A model generated the notes under the pieces. It searched no databases. It was not told where the DNA came from and worked only from the letters and a program-made list of their open reading frames with translations. From NCBI RefSeq assembly GCF_004959855.1, contig NZ_SPNT01000001.1, positions 558,001 through 622,000 on the forward strand: 64,000 nucleotides of DNA, in the 5' to 3' direction. Each line of letters starts with the position of its first letter. Position 1 is the first letter of the stretch. This document shows, one piece after another, positions 9,695 to 22,695 of this stretch. A program made the translations under genes and the position numbers. This stretch comes from Nitratireductor sp. XY-223. Its GTDB lineage: Bacteria; Pseudomonadota; Alphaproteobacteria; Rhizobiales; Rhizobiaceae.

Positions 9695-10215
9695 TGGAAA
9701 AGATCGATCTGGACTTCATCCTGAATGGCGAGCGTACAACCCGGTCCGGGGTACACGCCAACATGATGCTGGTGGACTTCCTGCGCGAGGAACTCGGCCT
9801 CACCGGTACCAAATTCTGCTGCGGCATAGCCGTGTGCCGCGTCTGCACTGTATCGGTCGCCCGCGTGCCGGGCGCGCATCAAATCGCCATCCGGGCGTGC
9901 ACGACACCGCTCAGCGACATCAATGGCAAGGTTGTGACGACGGTCGAGGGGCTCGATGACGACGGCGAACTGCATTCGCTTCAGCAGGCCTTTCTCGACA
10001 ATTTCGCATTCCAGTGCGGCTACTGCTGCCCGGGATTCCTGATGGCGTCCTATGCACTTCTCGACCAGCTTAAGCGTAGTCCCGTTCCCAGGGAACGCGT
10101 TGACGATATGGTCGAAGAGGCGGTCGGTCAGCATATCTGCCGCTGCACAGGATATGTCCGCTATCACCGGGCGATCCGGCAGGTGATTCTGGAAACACCC
10201 GGCCTGGTCACATGA
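9691..10215 (+). CDS. (2Fe-2S)-binding subunit of the molybdenum hydroxylase
   Basis: 'GTKFCCGIAVCRVCTV' plant-type and 'FQCGYCCPGFLMASYAL...HICRCTGYVRY' second 2Fe-2S cluster motifs. Confidence 0.93.
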   Translation: MMEKIDLDFILNGERTTRSGVHANMMLVDFLREELGLTGTKFCCGIAVCRVCTVSVARVPGAHQIAIRACTTPLSDINGKVVTTVEGLDDDGELHSLQQAFLDNFAFQCGYCCPGFLMASYALLDQLKRSPVPRERVDDMVEEAVGQHICRCTGYVRYHRAIRQVILETPGLVT

Positions 10216-11312
10216 GGGGGCTGTTTATGAACATTGCCCGACACACAATGCTGGCTAGTTTGCTGCTTGCGATGGTCACACCGGTCGCCAACGGGCAGGA
10301 AACCTATACGCTCAACGATTACGCCAATGAATGTGCCGGGCTGATTGCAGAGGCGCCGGCTTTCAATTGTCTCGATCTCGAGATCATCCCGACAACCGTC
10401 AACGGCAAGGTGCCGGAAAACTACACGCCCAAGATGGCCTGTGACAAACCGGCTATGCTGCCCTATCCGGAAGAGACGGACGGGCAGTGCACACCTTACA
10501 GCCGTGTAAAGGTCCACCGTGACGACGATATCCAGATGATCCTGTTCTGCCGGCGCATGTATATCCGCCCGGCCGACGATCCGAATTTCGATTCGATGGA
10601 AATCATCATGCATAACGTCAAGTCGGGCAGCACTTGCTTCTTCATCTCGAAGAATTTCGGTGAGGACCCGAATGGCAACGACGGCACGCGGGTTCCACCG
10701 CCGCACGAAGTCGAGCCGCCCGAGGGCCAGATCTCGGCCGAGGAGCTTTGGGCAACACCGCAACAGGTGGCCGATCACGGCTGCATCTACTGCCATGACA
10801 GCGATCCGTGGATGCGCACGCCATGGATTGACCAGATTGGCGAGTTGCCGGCAGACCCGTGGGGCTTCCACTCGGTGGATGTTGGCGGCCCCTTCAAGAC
10901 TTGGCCAAAGCCGCAGAGTATTCGTACCCGCGGCAACACCTGCGTCGGCTGCCACCGTATCGGCTCGCTCAACACCTGCCAGCATCTGGAAATACCGACA
11001 TTCGGCCACCAGCCCGCCAAAATGCTTCAGTCGGTCGGTCAGGCGCCGCACGGACGGCTGGGCGCGCGGTACGGAACGATTGACGAGGATCCGCCGGATC
11101 CGTTCAGCGCTCTAACGAAATCCTACCCGCATTCCTACTGGATGCCGCTCGGCAATGAATTGCCGTTTACCGAATGGAACCTGATCTACGAACATTCGGT
11201 CGCCGAGTTGCAACGCTGCTGCGCGGACCATGATGCACCGGGCTGCGAGGTGGCGCCGATCGAGGGCAGGGCGGATTGGCTGAAACGCATGAGCCGGCAG
11301 AAGGATCAGTGA
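10212..11312 (+). CDS. secreted protein with two CxxCH haem-binding motifs (putative dihaem cytochrome c)
   Basis: N-terminal signal peptide; CIYCH (10782-10796) and CVGCH (10941-10955) motifs; overlaps the preceding 2Fe-2S gene. Confidence 0.65.
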   Translation: MRGLFMNIARHTMLASLLLAMVTPVANGQETYTLNDYANECAGLIAEAPAFNCLDLEIIPTTVNGKVPENYTPKMACDKPAMLPYPEETDGQCTPYSRVKVHRDDDIQMILFCRRMYIRPADDPNFDSMEIIMHNVKSGSTCFFISKNFGEDPNGNDGTRVPPPHEVEPPEGQISAEELWATPQQVADHGCIYCHDSDPWMRTPWIDQIGELPADPWGFHSVDVGGPFKTWPKPQSIRTRGNTCVGCHRIGSLNTCQHLEIPTFGHQPAKMLQSVGQAPHGRLGARYGTIDEDPPDPFSALTKSYPHSYWMPLGNELPFTEWNLIYEHSVAELQRCCADHDAPGCEVAPIEGRADWLKRMSRQKDQ

Positions 11313-11321
11313 TCTGGCGCC

Positions 11322-12272
11322 TTACCGGGATGTGGACAGCGTTTCATGCGGATAGGTCTTTGGAATTACCGGAAGGTAGCGGGGACCGCGGCGCGTCAGG
11401 AACCGCTGGAAGATGCCCATGGCCGGTGATTGCGCCCGGTCCGCCCGGCTTACCGAGAACCACTGCCGCCTTATCGGCATGCCGACGACGTCGAGGATCG
11501 CCAGGCGACCGAGCTGAAGCTCCTGCTCGATGGTGTGGGCGGAAATAAAACCGACGCCGAGACCGGCCATGACGGCCTGTTTGATGGTCTCGTTGGATCC
11601 CATCTCGGTGCCCAGACTCTCCAGCTTCTTCGGAACGTCGGCGAAGAAGATCTCCAGCGATATGCGGGTGCCGGAGCCCGGTTCACGGACCAGGAATTCT
11701 TCCTGAGCGATCTCGGCCTTGCTGATTTCACGTCTTTCGGCCAGCGGATGGTCGGACGGTGCGATGATGACCAGCGGATGGTCGCCGAACACCGAGGCAT
11801 TGACCTTGATGTCGGCCGGCGGCCGGCCCATCAGTGCAATGTCGATGCTTTGCTCGCGCAGAGCACCGATGGTGTCGGCGCGGTTGCCAACGAACAGATC
11901 GATCTTGATAGCCGGGTGGCTGTCCTTGAAGGCGGCGATCAGACGGGGGGCGAAGTACTTGGCGGTGGACACCGCGCCGAGCCGCAACGTGCCGCGCTTG
12001 CCGCCCTTGAACGCGGTCAATTCCTCATCGAGCGTGCGAAGGCGCTCCTGGACAGAATGGGCGGCGTCCAGCACCCGGCGGCCTGCGGCAGTCGGCCGCA
12101 TCCCCTCCGGCGTGCGGTCGAACAGGGACAGGCCGATTTCGTCCTCAAGCTGCTTGAGCTGCAGCGTAATTGCCGGGCCCGTCAGGCCCAACTCACTGGC
12201 GGCGCTTGATATTTTCTGATGCTTCTCGATAGCGATCAGGGATCGCAACTGCCGGATTGAGACGTTTTTCAT
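11322..12272 (-). CDS. cbbR: LysR-family regulator of the Calvin cycle operon
   Basis: 'NVSIRQLRSLIAIEKHQKISSAASELGLTGPAITLQLKQLEDEIGLSLFDRTPEGMRPTAAGRRVLDAA'; divergent from the cbb operon. Confidence 0.93.
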   Translation of the reverse strand: MKNVSIRQLRSLIAIEKHQKISSAASELGLTGPAITLQLKQLEDEIGLSLFDRTPEGMRPTAAGRRVLDAAHSVQERLRTLDEELTAFKGGKRGTLRLGAVSTAKYFAPRLIAAFKDSHPAIKIDLFVGNRADTIGALREQSIDIALMGRPPADIKVNASVFGDHPLVIIAPSDHPLAERREISKAEIAQEEFLVREPGSGTRISLEIFFADVPKKLESLGTEMGSNETIKQAVMAGLGVGFISAHTIEQELQLGRLAILDVVGMPIRRQWFSVSRADRAQSPAMGIFQRFLTRRGPRYLPVIPKTYPHETLSTSR

Positions 12273-12281
12273 AATGGAAGA

Positions 12282-12294
12282 TTACGTTTTCTAA
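12282..12294. promoter_or_regulatory. putative CbbR/LysR box (TTA-N7-TAA)
   Basis: TTACGTTTTCTAA, matching the T-N11-A / TNA-N7-TNA type, in the AT-rich cbbR-cbbF intergenic region. Confidence 0.4.
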
Positions 12295-12386
12295 CTTCGA
12301 AAATAAAGAAAATAAAATTTACTTATCACCGCGTTTTCAGAATATTCCGGCCCAGTTTCGTCGCCGTGGGATCGGGAGGACCGGCA

Positions 12387-13424
12387 ATGCAATCGGCAAC
12401 GCTTGATGCTTATCTGAACACTTATACCGGTGCGGACGACCCGGTAAAGGTGCAGATTGCCGAGCTGATCCGTGCATTCGCCGACGCCTCCGTCCAGATC
12501 CGGAAGGTCGTAAACGAAGGCGCGCTGGGAGCCGCTTTTGCCGGCTGCAGGGCAACGTCCAACGCGAATGGCGATCCGCAAAGGGAACTCGATATACATG
12601 CGGACGACCACTTTATCTGCGCGGCACGGCGGGCCGGGGTCGCCTATTACGCCTCGGAGGAATTGCCGGGACCGGTCACCGTCAATCCGCAGTCGGACAT
12701 TGCCGTTGCCGTCGATCCGCTCGACGGTTCGTCGAACATCGACACCAATGTATCCATCGGAACGATCTTTTCGGTAATGCCCGGGCGCGGCGGGGCTGAC
12801 GCCACCTTCGCGCAGAGCGGGAGCAACCAGCTTGCGGCAGGATTTTTCATCTACGGACCGCAACTTGCGCTGGTGCTGACTACCGGTTCGGGCACGCGCG
12901 TCTACGTCTTTTCCAGACGGCTCGGCACATTCGTTGAAGCCTATGAATCGATCGCGATCCCGCGCTCGACCCGGGAATTTGCCATCAACGCCTCCAACTA
13001 CCGGCACTGGAGCGAGGCGGTGCGGCTTTACGTCGACGACTGCCTTGCGGGCTCCGAAGGGCCGCGCGGCGAGGATTTCAACATGCGCTGGATCGCCTCG
13101 CTCGTCGCCGACACCTACCGCATTCTGATGCGCGGCGGCGTCTTCCTTTACCCGGCCGACGGCCGCCGCGGCTATGCCAACGGTCGTCTGCGACTCGTTT
13201 ACGAAGCCAACCCGATTGCCATGCTTGTCGAACAGGCCGGCGGTGCGGCCACCGACGGTGTGACCCGGATCCTGGAGATCGAGGCGACCGATCTGCACCA
13301 ACGTGTGCCGTTCGTCTTCGGCTCCGCCCGCGAGGTCGAGACCATCGGCCGCTACCACAGCGATCCATCCTCCATTTCCGACCGGCATCCGCTGTTCGCG
13401 ACCCGTGGCCTGTTCAGGGCCTGA
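12387..13424 (+). CDS. cbbF: class I fructose-1,6-bisphosphatase
   Basis: 'AVAVDPLDGSSNIDTNVSIGTIFSV' FBPase signature; ATG 12387 preceded by GGAGGA. Confidence 0.95.
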   Translation: MQSATLDAYLNTYTGADDPVKVQIAELIRAFADASVQIRKVVNEGALGAAFAGCRATSNANGDPQRELDIHADDHFICAARRAGVAYYASEELPGPVTVNPQSDIAVAVDPLDGSSNIDTNVSIGTIFSVMPGRGGADATFAQSGSNQLAAGFFIYGPQLALVLTTGSGTRVYVFSRRLGTFVEAYESIAIPRSTREFAINASNYRHWSEAVRLYVDDCLAGSEGPRGEDFNMRWIASLVADTYRILMRGGVFLYPADGRRGYANGRLRLVYEANPIAMLVEQAGGAATDGVTRILEIEATDLHQRVPFVFGSAREVETIGRYHSDPSSISDRHPLFATRGLFRA

Positions 13425-13437
13425 TGGGAGATCCGTA

Positions 13438-14310
13438 ATGTCACAAAAGCATCCGATCATTGCGATCACGGGTTCATCCGGTGCCGGAACCACGACCGTC
13501 AAGGACACGTTCGAAAAGATCTTCAGCCGGGAACGCGTGACGGCCGCCTTCATCGAAGGTGACGCCTTCCATCGCTACGACCGGGCCGGGATGCGGGCCA
13601 AGGTCGCCGAGGAGGAAAAGAACGGCAATCCCAATTTCACGCATTTCAACCCTGAGGCAAACGAATTGGAGACCCTGGAAACGGTCTTCGAGGAATACGG
13701 CCGACGCGGTACCGGCAAAACCCGCCGCTATGTCCATGACGATCGCGAGGCGGAGCGATACAACACATCTCCCGGCACCTTCACCGACTGGGAGGCCCTG
13801 CCGGAAAGCGATCTCCTCTTTTATGAGGGCCTGCACGGATGCGCCCGCACCGAGACGGTCGACCTGCCGCGCCATGTCGACCTCAAGATCGGCGTCGTGC
13901 CGGTCATCAACCTGGAATGGATTCAGAAAATCCACCGCGACAAGTCGCTGCGCGGTTATTCGACGGAGGCGGTGACGGAGACGATCCTGCGGCGCATGCC
14001 CGACTATGCGCGCTTTATCTGCCCGCAATTCTCCGACACCAATATCAACTTCCAGCGCATCCCGACGGTCGACACGTCCAACCCGTTCGTGGCGCGCTGG
14101 ATCCCGACCCCGGCGGAATCCATGCTGGTGATCCGCTTTGCCAATCCGCGCGGCATCGATTTTCCCTACCTGCTTTCGATGCTTGGCGGCAGCTTCATGT
14201 CGCGTGCCAATTCCATCGTCTGCTCCGGCGAGAAGCTCGATCTCGCCATGCAGCTCATTTTCACACCGCTGATTCACAAGCTGATCGATCTCAAACGCCG
14301 GGCCTCGTGA
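13438..14310 (+). CDS. cbbP: phosphoribulokinase
   Basis: 'IIAITGSSGAGTTTVKDTFEKIF' P-loop, 'EGLHGCARTETVDLPRHVDLKIGVVPVINLEWIQKI'. Confidence 0.96.
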   Translation: MSQKHPIIAITGSSGAGTTTVKDTFEKIFSRERVTAAFIEGDAFHRYDRAGMRAKVAEEEKNGNPNFTHFNPEANELETLETVFEEYGRRGTGKTRRYVHDDREAERYNTSPGTFTDWEALPESDLLFYEGLHGCARTETVDLPRHVDLKIGVVPVINLEWIQKIHRDKSLRGYSTEAVTETILRRMPDYARFICPQFSDTNINFQRIPTVDTSNPFVARWIPTPAESMLVIRFANPRGIDFPYLLSMLGGSFMSRANSIVCSGEKLDLAMQLIFTPLIHKLIDLKRRAS

Positions 14311-14319
14311 GGAACAGAC

Positions 14320-16323
14320 ATGAATATCCAGACCGCAGAAATCACCGAAGCCGCCGACACCGAACAGCAGATGGCCAATGCCATCCGCGCCCTGGCGATG
14401 GACGCCGTTCAGAAGGCGAATTCCGGCCACCCCGGAATGCCGATGGGCATGGCGGATGCCGCGACGGTTCTGTTCAACCGTTTCATCAGCCTCGATCCGC
14501 AATGCCCGGACTGGCCGGACCGGGACCGCTTCATCCTATCCGCGGGGCACGGCTCGATGCTGCAATACGCGCTGCACCACCTGCTCGGCTACGAGGACAT
14601 GGGAATGGAGGAGCTGCGCCGGTTCCGCCAGCTCGGCAGCCGCACCGCCGGGCATCCCGAATTCGGCCACGCCATGGGAATAGAAACGACAACCGGGCCG
14701 CTGGGGCAGGGGATTGCGACCGCCGTCGGCATGGCCCTGGGCGAGCGCATGCTGCACGGGCGTTTCGGCGATGCGCTGGTCGATCATTTCACCTATGTGA
14801 TCGCCGGCGACGGTTGCCTGCAGGAAGGCATCAGCCACGAGGCGATCGATCTCGCGGGACATCTCAAGCTGTCGCGGCTGATCGTCCTTTGGGACGACAA
14901 CCGCATCTCCATTGACGGGGCGACCGGATTGTCAAGCTCGACCGACCAGCAGGCGCGTTTCTCAGCCGCAGGGTGGGATGTCCAGGCGGTCGATGGTCAC
15001 GACCTGAACGAAATCGCGCTTGCCATCGAGAAGGCGAGGGAAACCGACAAGCCATCGCTGATTGCGTGCCGCACGCTCATCGGCAAGGGTGCGCCCAATC
15101 TGGAGGGGTCTGAGAAGACCCATGGCGCGCCGCTCGGCCATGAAGAAATCGCCGCCGTGCGTGAGAATATCGACTGGCCGCATTTGCCGTTCACCGTTCC
15201 GGGCAACGTCACGGCCGCCTGGACCGCGGTTGCAGCGCGTGGTTCGCGCAGGCGGTCCGCCTGGCAGCGGCGCCTCGAAACGAGCCCTGACCGTGCAGGC
15301 TTCGAGCGGGCGATCGGGGGCGATGTCGATGCGCGCCTGAATACGGAATTGCGCAGGTTCCGCCGCGAGCATTTCAACAAGGCGACGCATGTCGCGACGC
15401 GCAAGGCCTCCCAGATGGCACTCGAGGTCATCAATTCCGTATGCGAACTGACGGTCGGGGGCTCCGCCGACCTGACGCACTCGAACCTGACCCTCACCAC
15501 GGACATGAAACCAGTTGCACCGCGGGATTTCGGCGGCCGCTATGTCCATTACGGCATCCGCGAGCACGGCATGGCGGCCGCCATGAACGGCCTGGCGCTG
15601 CATGGCGGCTTCATCCCCTACGGCGGCACTTTCATGTGTTTTTCCGACTATGCGCGCGGTGCAATGCGCCTGTCGGCACTGATGGGGCAGCGTGTCGTCT
15701 ACGTGATGACGCACGATTCCATCGGTCTTGGCGAGGACGGCCCGACCCACCAGCCGGTGGAGCACCTCGCCATGTTGCGGGCGACACCGAATATGAATGT
15801 CTTCCGGCCCGCCGACATCACCGAGACGGCAGAGGCATGGGAATTGGCGCTGGGGTCCAGGGACAGGCCCAGCGTGCTCGTGCTGTCGCGCCAGGGCCTG
15901 CCGATGATCCGCGACGAACACAGCGAAGAAAACCTCTCGGCGCGCGGCGCCTATGTACTGCGCGAAACCAGCGGCCGGCGCGACGTCACGCTGCTCGCCA
16001 GCGGTTCCGAGGTCGAGATCGCGAAGACTGCCGCGGACCATCTTCTCGCCGAGCACCATATCCGCGCTGCCGTCGTGTCGATGCCCTGCTGGGAGCTGTT
16101 CGAGGCGCAGGACGAGGACTATCGGCGGGCCGTGCTCGGCACCGCGCCAAGGATCGGCATCGAGGCTGCCGCGCGGCTCGGCTGGGACCGATGGATCGGC
16201 GAGAACGGCGAATTCGTCGGCATGCAGTCCTTCGGAGCCAGCGCACCGGCGGCCGACCTTTACGAGCATTTCGGCATCACGGCTGAGAGGATTGCCGATC
16301 TGGCCATCGACCTTGTCGCCTGA
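14320..16323 (+). CDS. cbbT: transketolase
   Basis: '[30 protein letters not shown]' and '[13 protein letters not shown]' TPP motif; '[21 protein letters not shown]'. Confidence 0.97.
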   Translation: MNIQTAEITEAADTEQQMANAIRALAMDAVQKANSGHPGMPMGMADAATVLFNRFISLDPQCPDWPDRDRFILSAGHGSMLQYALHHLLGYEDMGMEELRRFRQLGSRTAGHPEFGHAMGIETTTGPLGQGIATAVGMALGERMLHGRFGDALVDHFTYVIAGDGCLQEGISHEAIDLAGHLKLSRLIVLWDDNRISIDGATGLSSSTDQQARFSAAGWDVQAVDGHDLNEIALAIEKARETDKPSLIACRTLIGKGAPNLEGSEKTHGAPLGHEEIAAVRENIDWPHLPFTVPGNVTAAWTAVAARGSRRRSAWQRRLETSPDRAGFERAIGGDVDARLNTELRRFRREHFNKATHVATRKASQMALEVINSVCELTVGGSADLTHSNLTLTTDMKPVAPRDFGGRYVHYGIREHGMAAAMNGLALHGGFIPYGGTFMCFSDYARGAMRLSALMGQRVVYVMTHDSIGLGEDGPTHQPVEHLAMLRATPNMNVFRPADITETAEAWELALGSRDRPSVLVLSRQGLPMIRDEHSEENLSARGAYVLRETSGRRDVTLLASGSEVEIAKTAADHLLAEHHIRAAVVSMPCWELFEAQDEDYRRAVLGTAPRIGIEAAARLGWDRWIGENGEFVGMQSFGASAPAADLYEHFGITAERIADLAIDLVA

Positions 16324-16382
16324 GCGGAAAGAAATTCAGGCATCGAAGTCCCCAATCAAAAGACGCTGGAGGAGGCTTGAAC

Positions 16383-18954
<2,572 letters not shown>

Positions 18955-18976
18955 GCGTCAAAAAAGGAGACCGACC

Positions 18977-19363
18977 ATGCGCATTACCCAAGGGTGTTTT
19001 TCGTTTCTTCCGGACCTGAACGACGAGCAGATCGGCGCGCAGGTGGAGTACTGCCTGGAGCAGGACTGGGCAATCGGCATCGAATACACGGACGATCCGC
19101 ACCCCCGGAACAATTACTGGGAGATGTGGGGCCATCCGATGTTCGACCTGCGCGACGCCAAGGGCGCGATGATGGAACTGGAGGAATGCCGAACGGCCCA
19201 TCCGGACCGGTACATCCGCATCAACGCCTTCGACAATACGCGCGGATGGGAGACCGTGCGCATGTCGTTCATCGTCAACCGGCCGACCGACGAGCCGAAG
19301 CTGGGGCTGACACGCTACGACCGGCACAGCCGCACCCAGACCTACGGGCTGCGGACCGGCTGA
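18977..19363 (+). CDS. cbbS: RuBisCO small subunit, red-type
   Basis: 'MRITQGCFSFLPDLNDEQIGAQVEYCLEQDWAIGIEYTDDPHPRNNYWEMWGHPMFD'. Confidence 0.97.
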   Translation: MRITQGCFSFLPDLNDEQIGAQVEYCLEQDWAIGIEYTDDPHPRNNYWEMWGHPMFDLRDAKGAMMELEECRTAHPDRYIRINAFDNTRGWETVRMSFIVNRPTDEPKLGLTRYDRHSRTQTYGLRTG

Positions 19364-19375
19364 CGGGAGGAAACT

Positions 19376-20296
19376 ATGGGCGAAGCCGCTGAAAACCTGC
19401 CGGAGGCGATCGACCTCGCTGAGGAATACAGGACCTTGGGCGTCGCCGAGGTCCTGGATGAACTCGACCGGGAACTGGTCGGCCTGAAGCCGGTCAAGCA
19501 GCGCATCCGCGAGATTGCCGCGCTGCTCATCGTCGAGCGGGCACGCAAGGCGATGGGGCTCAGCCACGAAACGCCGACGCTGCACATGAATTTCACCGGA
19601 AATCCCGGAACCGGCAAGACCACGGTGGCGCTGAGGATGGCCAACATCCTGCACCGACTCGGCTACGTGCGCAAAGGCCATCTCGTGTCGGTGACGCGTG
19701 ACGACCTGGTCGGCCAGTATATCGGCCACACGGCACCGAAGACCAAGGAAGTGCTCAAACGGGCGATGGGCGGCGTGCTTTTCATCGACGAGGCCTATTA
19801 TCTCTACCGCCCCGACAACGAGCGCGACTACGGCCAGGAGGCGATCGAGATCCTCCTGCAGGTGATGGAAAACAACCGCGAGGACCTCGTGGTCATTCTC
19901 GCCGGCTACGCCGACCGCATGGACAAGTTCTTCGAGAGCAATCCGGGTTTCCGCTCGCGCATCGCCCACCATCTCGATTTTCCCGACTATGACGACGGCG
20001 AGCTGCTGTCGATCGCCGAAGGCATGCTGGCCGGGCAGAACTACCGGTTCGACGATGCGGCGCGCGCGACGATGGCTCGCTACATCGAACTGCGCCGCGG
20101 CCAGCCGCATTTCGCCAATGCGCGCTCGATCCGCAACGCGCTCGACCGGGCGCGGCTGCGACAGGCCAACCGGCTGTTTTCCGGCGCCGAGGGCCCGGTT
20201 ACGGCCGAGGACCTGTCCACCATCACCGATGCCGACATCAGCGTCAGCCGGGTGTTCACGATGGGTGTTCCCGACGGCGCGAGGGGGCAGGCATGA
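19376..20296 (+). CDS. cbbX: red-type RuBisCO activase CbbX (AAA+)
   Basis: '[75 protein letters not shown]'. Confidence 0.97.
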   Translation: MGEAAENLPEAIDLAEEYRTLGVAEVLDELDRELVGLKPVKQRIREIAALLIVERARKAMGLSHETPTLHMNFTGNPGTGKTTVALRMANILHRLGYVRKGHLVSVTRDDLVGQYIGHTAPKTKEVLKRAMGGVLFIDEAYYLYRPDNERDYGQEAIEILLQVMENNREDLVVILAGYADRMDKFFESNPGFRSRIAHHLDFPDYDDGELLSIAEGMLAGQNYRFDDAARATMARYIELRRGQPHFANARSIRNALDRARLRQANRLFSGAEGPVTAEDLSTITDADISVSRVFTMGVPDGARGQA

Positions 20297-20979
20297 CGCG
20301 CCGGACAATCATCGCGCCGTCCGTGCTCTCCGCCGATTTCTCACGTCTCGGCGAAGAGATCGAGGCGGTCGAGAGGGCAGGTGCGGACTGGATCCATCTC
20401 GATGTGATGGACGGGCATTTCGTGCCCAACATCACCTTCGGCCCGGCCGTCATCAAGGCGGTGCGGGATCGCACCGACAAGGTCTTCGACTGTCACCTGA
20501 TGATCGCACCTTGCGATCCGTACCTTGCCGCGTTCGCCGATGCCGGCTGCGACATCATCACGGTCCACGCCGAGGCAACGCAGCATCTCGACCGTTCGCT
20601 GCAGGCGATCCGCGATCTCGGCAAGCGGGCAGGAGTGTCGCTCAACCCGTCGACGCCGGAGAGTGTTATCGAATATGTGCTCGACCGGCTCGACCTCATT
20701 TTGCTGATGACCGTCAATCCCGGTTTCGGCGGCCAGGCCTTCATCGGGCCGGTGGTCGAAAAGGTGTCGCGGGTCAAATCGATGATCGGTTCGCGGCCCA
20801 TCGATATCGAAGTGGATGGCGGCGTGACGCCGGAAACCGCACCGCTGGTTTCGGCGGCCGGCGCCAATGTGTTGGTGGCGGGTTCCGCCGTCTTCAAGGG
20901 CGGGTCGGAAGACCAATATCGCGAAAACATTCGGGCGATCCGCGAGGCATCCGACGGTGCCGTTCGAACCGCGGCATAA
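20293..20979 (+). CDS. cbbE: ribulose-phosphate 3-epimerase
   Basis: '[46 protein letters not shown]'. Confidence 0.96.
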   Translation: MTRRTIIAPSVLSADFSRLGEEIEAVERAGADWIHLDVMDGHFVPNITFGPAVIKAVRDRTDKVFDCHLMIAPCDPYLAAFADAGCDIITVHAEATQHLDRSLQAIRDLGKRAGVSLNPSTPESVIEYVLDRLDLILLMTVNPGFGGQAFIGPVVEKVSRVKSMIGSRPIDIEVDGGVTPETAPLVSAAGANVLVAGSAVFKGGSEDQYRENIRAIREASDGAVRTAA

Positions 20980-20994
20980 AACAAGGGAGCTATC

Positions 20995-21723
20995 ATGTTG
21001 AACAAACCCGATCGCGGCCTGCGCATTGTTTCCACGGCCAATCCTGTCGGATGGCCGCAGGCGGTGCTGTTCGACCTCGATGGCACGCTGATCGATTCCG
21101 TGCCCGACCTGACCGCCGCCGTGAACCGGGTGCTCGAATTCAACGGCCTGTCCCGGCTCGATGTCGACGCGGTACGGCCGATGATCGGCAACGGCATCAA
21201 GAAACTGGTGCAAAGGGCATTTGCGGCCCATGGCGTGGAACTGGAAGGCCGGAGGCTGGATTTCACGACCGACCGGATGATGGGGATCTACCGCGAGCAT
21301 CTGACCGTTTACACCACGCTTATGCCCGGTGCTTTCGTGGCGGTCCGTGACCTTTCGGAAGCGGGCGTTCGGGTGGCGGTCGTCACCAACAAACCGGAGG
21401 CCTTCTCCCGGCGGATTGTCGAGCATTTCGGGCTCGGCCCGTATGTCGACACGGTCATCGGCGGCGATACGGGACCGGAAAGGAAGCCGGCGCCCGACAT
21501 GCTCCTGCAGGTCCTCGCCGAGTTCCGCGTCCATGCGCGCGATGGATTGATGGTCGGCGACAGTCCGGCGGACATCAACGCGGCGCGCGCCGTGCCGATG
21601 CCGTCTATTGCCGTGCGCGGCGGCTACACGGCCGTGTCGGCCGACGAACTCGGTGCGGATGGGGTTGTCGAGAGCCTCGCCGATATCGGAACGGCTGTGG
21701 ACCGGTTGAGGGAACTTGTCTAA
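20995..21723 (+). CDS. cbbZ: phosphoglycolate phosphatase (HAD family)
   Basis: 'AVLFDLDGTLIDSVPDLTAAVNRVL' HAD motif I; 'MVGDSPADINAARA'. Confidence 0.92.
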   Translation: MLNKPDRGLRIVSTANPVGWPQAVLFDLDGTLIDSVPDLTAAVNRVLEFNGLSRLDVDAVRPMIGNGIKKLVQRAFAAHGVELEGRRLDFTTDRMMGIYREHLTVYTTLMPGAFVAVRDLSEAGVRVAVVTNKPEAFSRRIVEHFGLGPYVDTVIGGDTGPERKPAPDMLLQVLAEFRVHARDGLMVGDSPADINAARAVPMPSIAVRGGYTAVSADELGADGVVESLADIGTAVDRLRELV

Positions 21724-22458
21724 GTGCCTGTACGTGCGTTGATATTCGACGTGGACGGCACGCTTGCAGAGACCGAGGACCTGCACCGCCTGGCCTTCAA
21801 CAGGGCATTCGAGATTGCCGGAATCGACTGGGTTTGGAGCCGCGATCTTTACGCCCGTTTGCTGCGCGTGACCGGCGGCCGCGAGCGCATCCGGTTTTAC
21901 GCGGACGAAACGGGTGCGGCGGACATCGATTCAGCAGCTCTGCACAGGACCAAGACGGAAATTTACAATGGCTTCATGTCACCGGGCGTGCTGGAGCTGC
22001 GTCCGGGCATCGAGAGGTTGATCCGGCGGGCGCGGGACGGGGGGCTGAAGCTCGCCATCGCGACGACGACCAGCCGTGCCAATATCGACAGCCTGTTCGG
22101 TGCAACGATGGGAAAAGGTGCGCTCGACTGGTTCGCCTCCATTCGGTCCGGCGAAGACGTTCGGAACAAGAAACCCGACCCGGAGGTCTTCGAACTGGTG
22201 CTGGCCGATCTCGACCTGCCGCCGGAGGACTGCATTGTCTTCGAGGATTCCGAGAACGGGCTCAGAGCAGCCAAGGCGCTGTCACTGCCGACGGTGGTCA
22301 CGCCCAGCATCTACACATGGGACAATCAATTTTCCGCCGCCGATCTGGTCGTCCGGACCGTGGATGAACCCTTCTCGATGCGCGAACTCATGCCGGAAAA
22401 GGAGCTCTCCGACATTCCGGAAAGCCTGCGCGATCTTCTTTTCGCTCAGATGGTCTGA
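21724..22458 (+). CDS. cbbY: HAD-family CbbY-like phosphatase
   Basis: 'ALIFDVDGTLAETEDLHRLAFNRAFEIAGIDWVWSRDLYARLLRVTGGRERI'; GTG start adjoining cbbZ stop. Confidence 0.93.
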   Translation: MPVRALIFDVDGTLAETEDLHRLAFNRAFEIAGIDWVWSRDLYARLLRVTGGRERIRFYADETGAADIDSAALHRTKTEIYNGFMSPGVLELRPGIERLIRRARDGGLKLAIATTTSRANIDSLFGATMGKGALDWFASIRSGEDVRNKKPDPEVFELVLADLDLPPEDCIVFEDSENGLRAAKALSLPTVVTPSIYTWDNQFSAADLVVRTVDEPFSMRELMPEKELSDIPESLRDLLFAQMV

Positions 22459-22695
22459 CGGGCAAGGAAATCCGTCAGCGTGCTCAGGCCGGCAGACGGG
22501 AACGCGTTGTCGATTTCGACGCGGATCGTGTCGTCGGCAAGCCGGTCGTCGCCGCAGTATGCAGCGCGCTGTCGGGAATGTCCGTTGCGGCAGGCGAAAC
22601 CGCGAATTCGGCGATCCGCGGCGAAATCGGGGGCGGTTCGAGCCTGTCTTGACGTCCGTCTTTGCCAGGCACCTGCAATACTCCCCTATCTGCTC

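Noticed and set aside
22459-22695. Possible small ORFs between cbbY and the acyl-CoA dehydrogenase
   Set aside because: Convergent intergenic gap; candidate ORFs are spurious frames without RBS or domain similarity.
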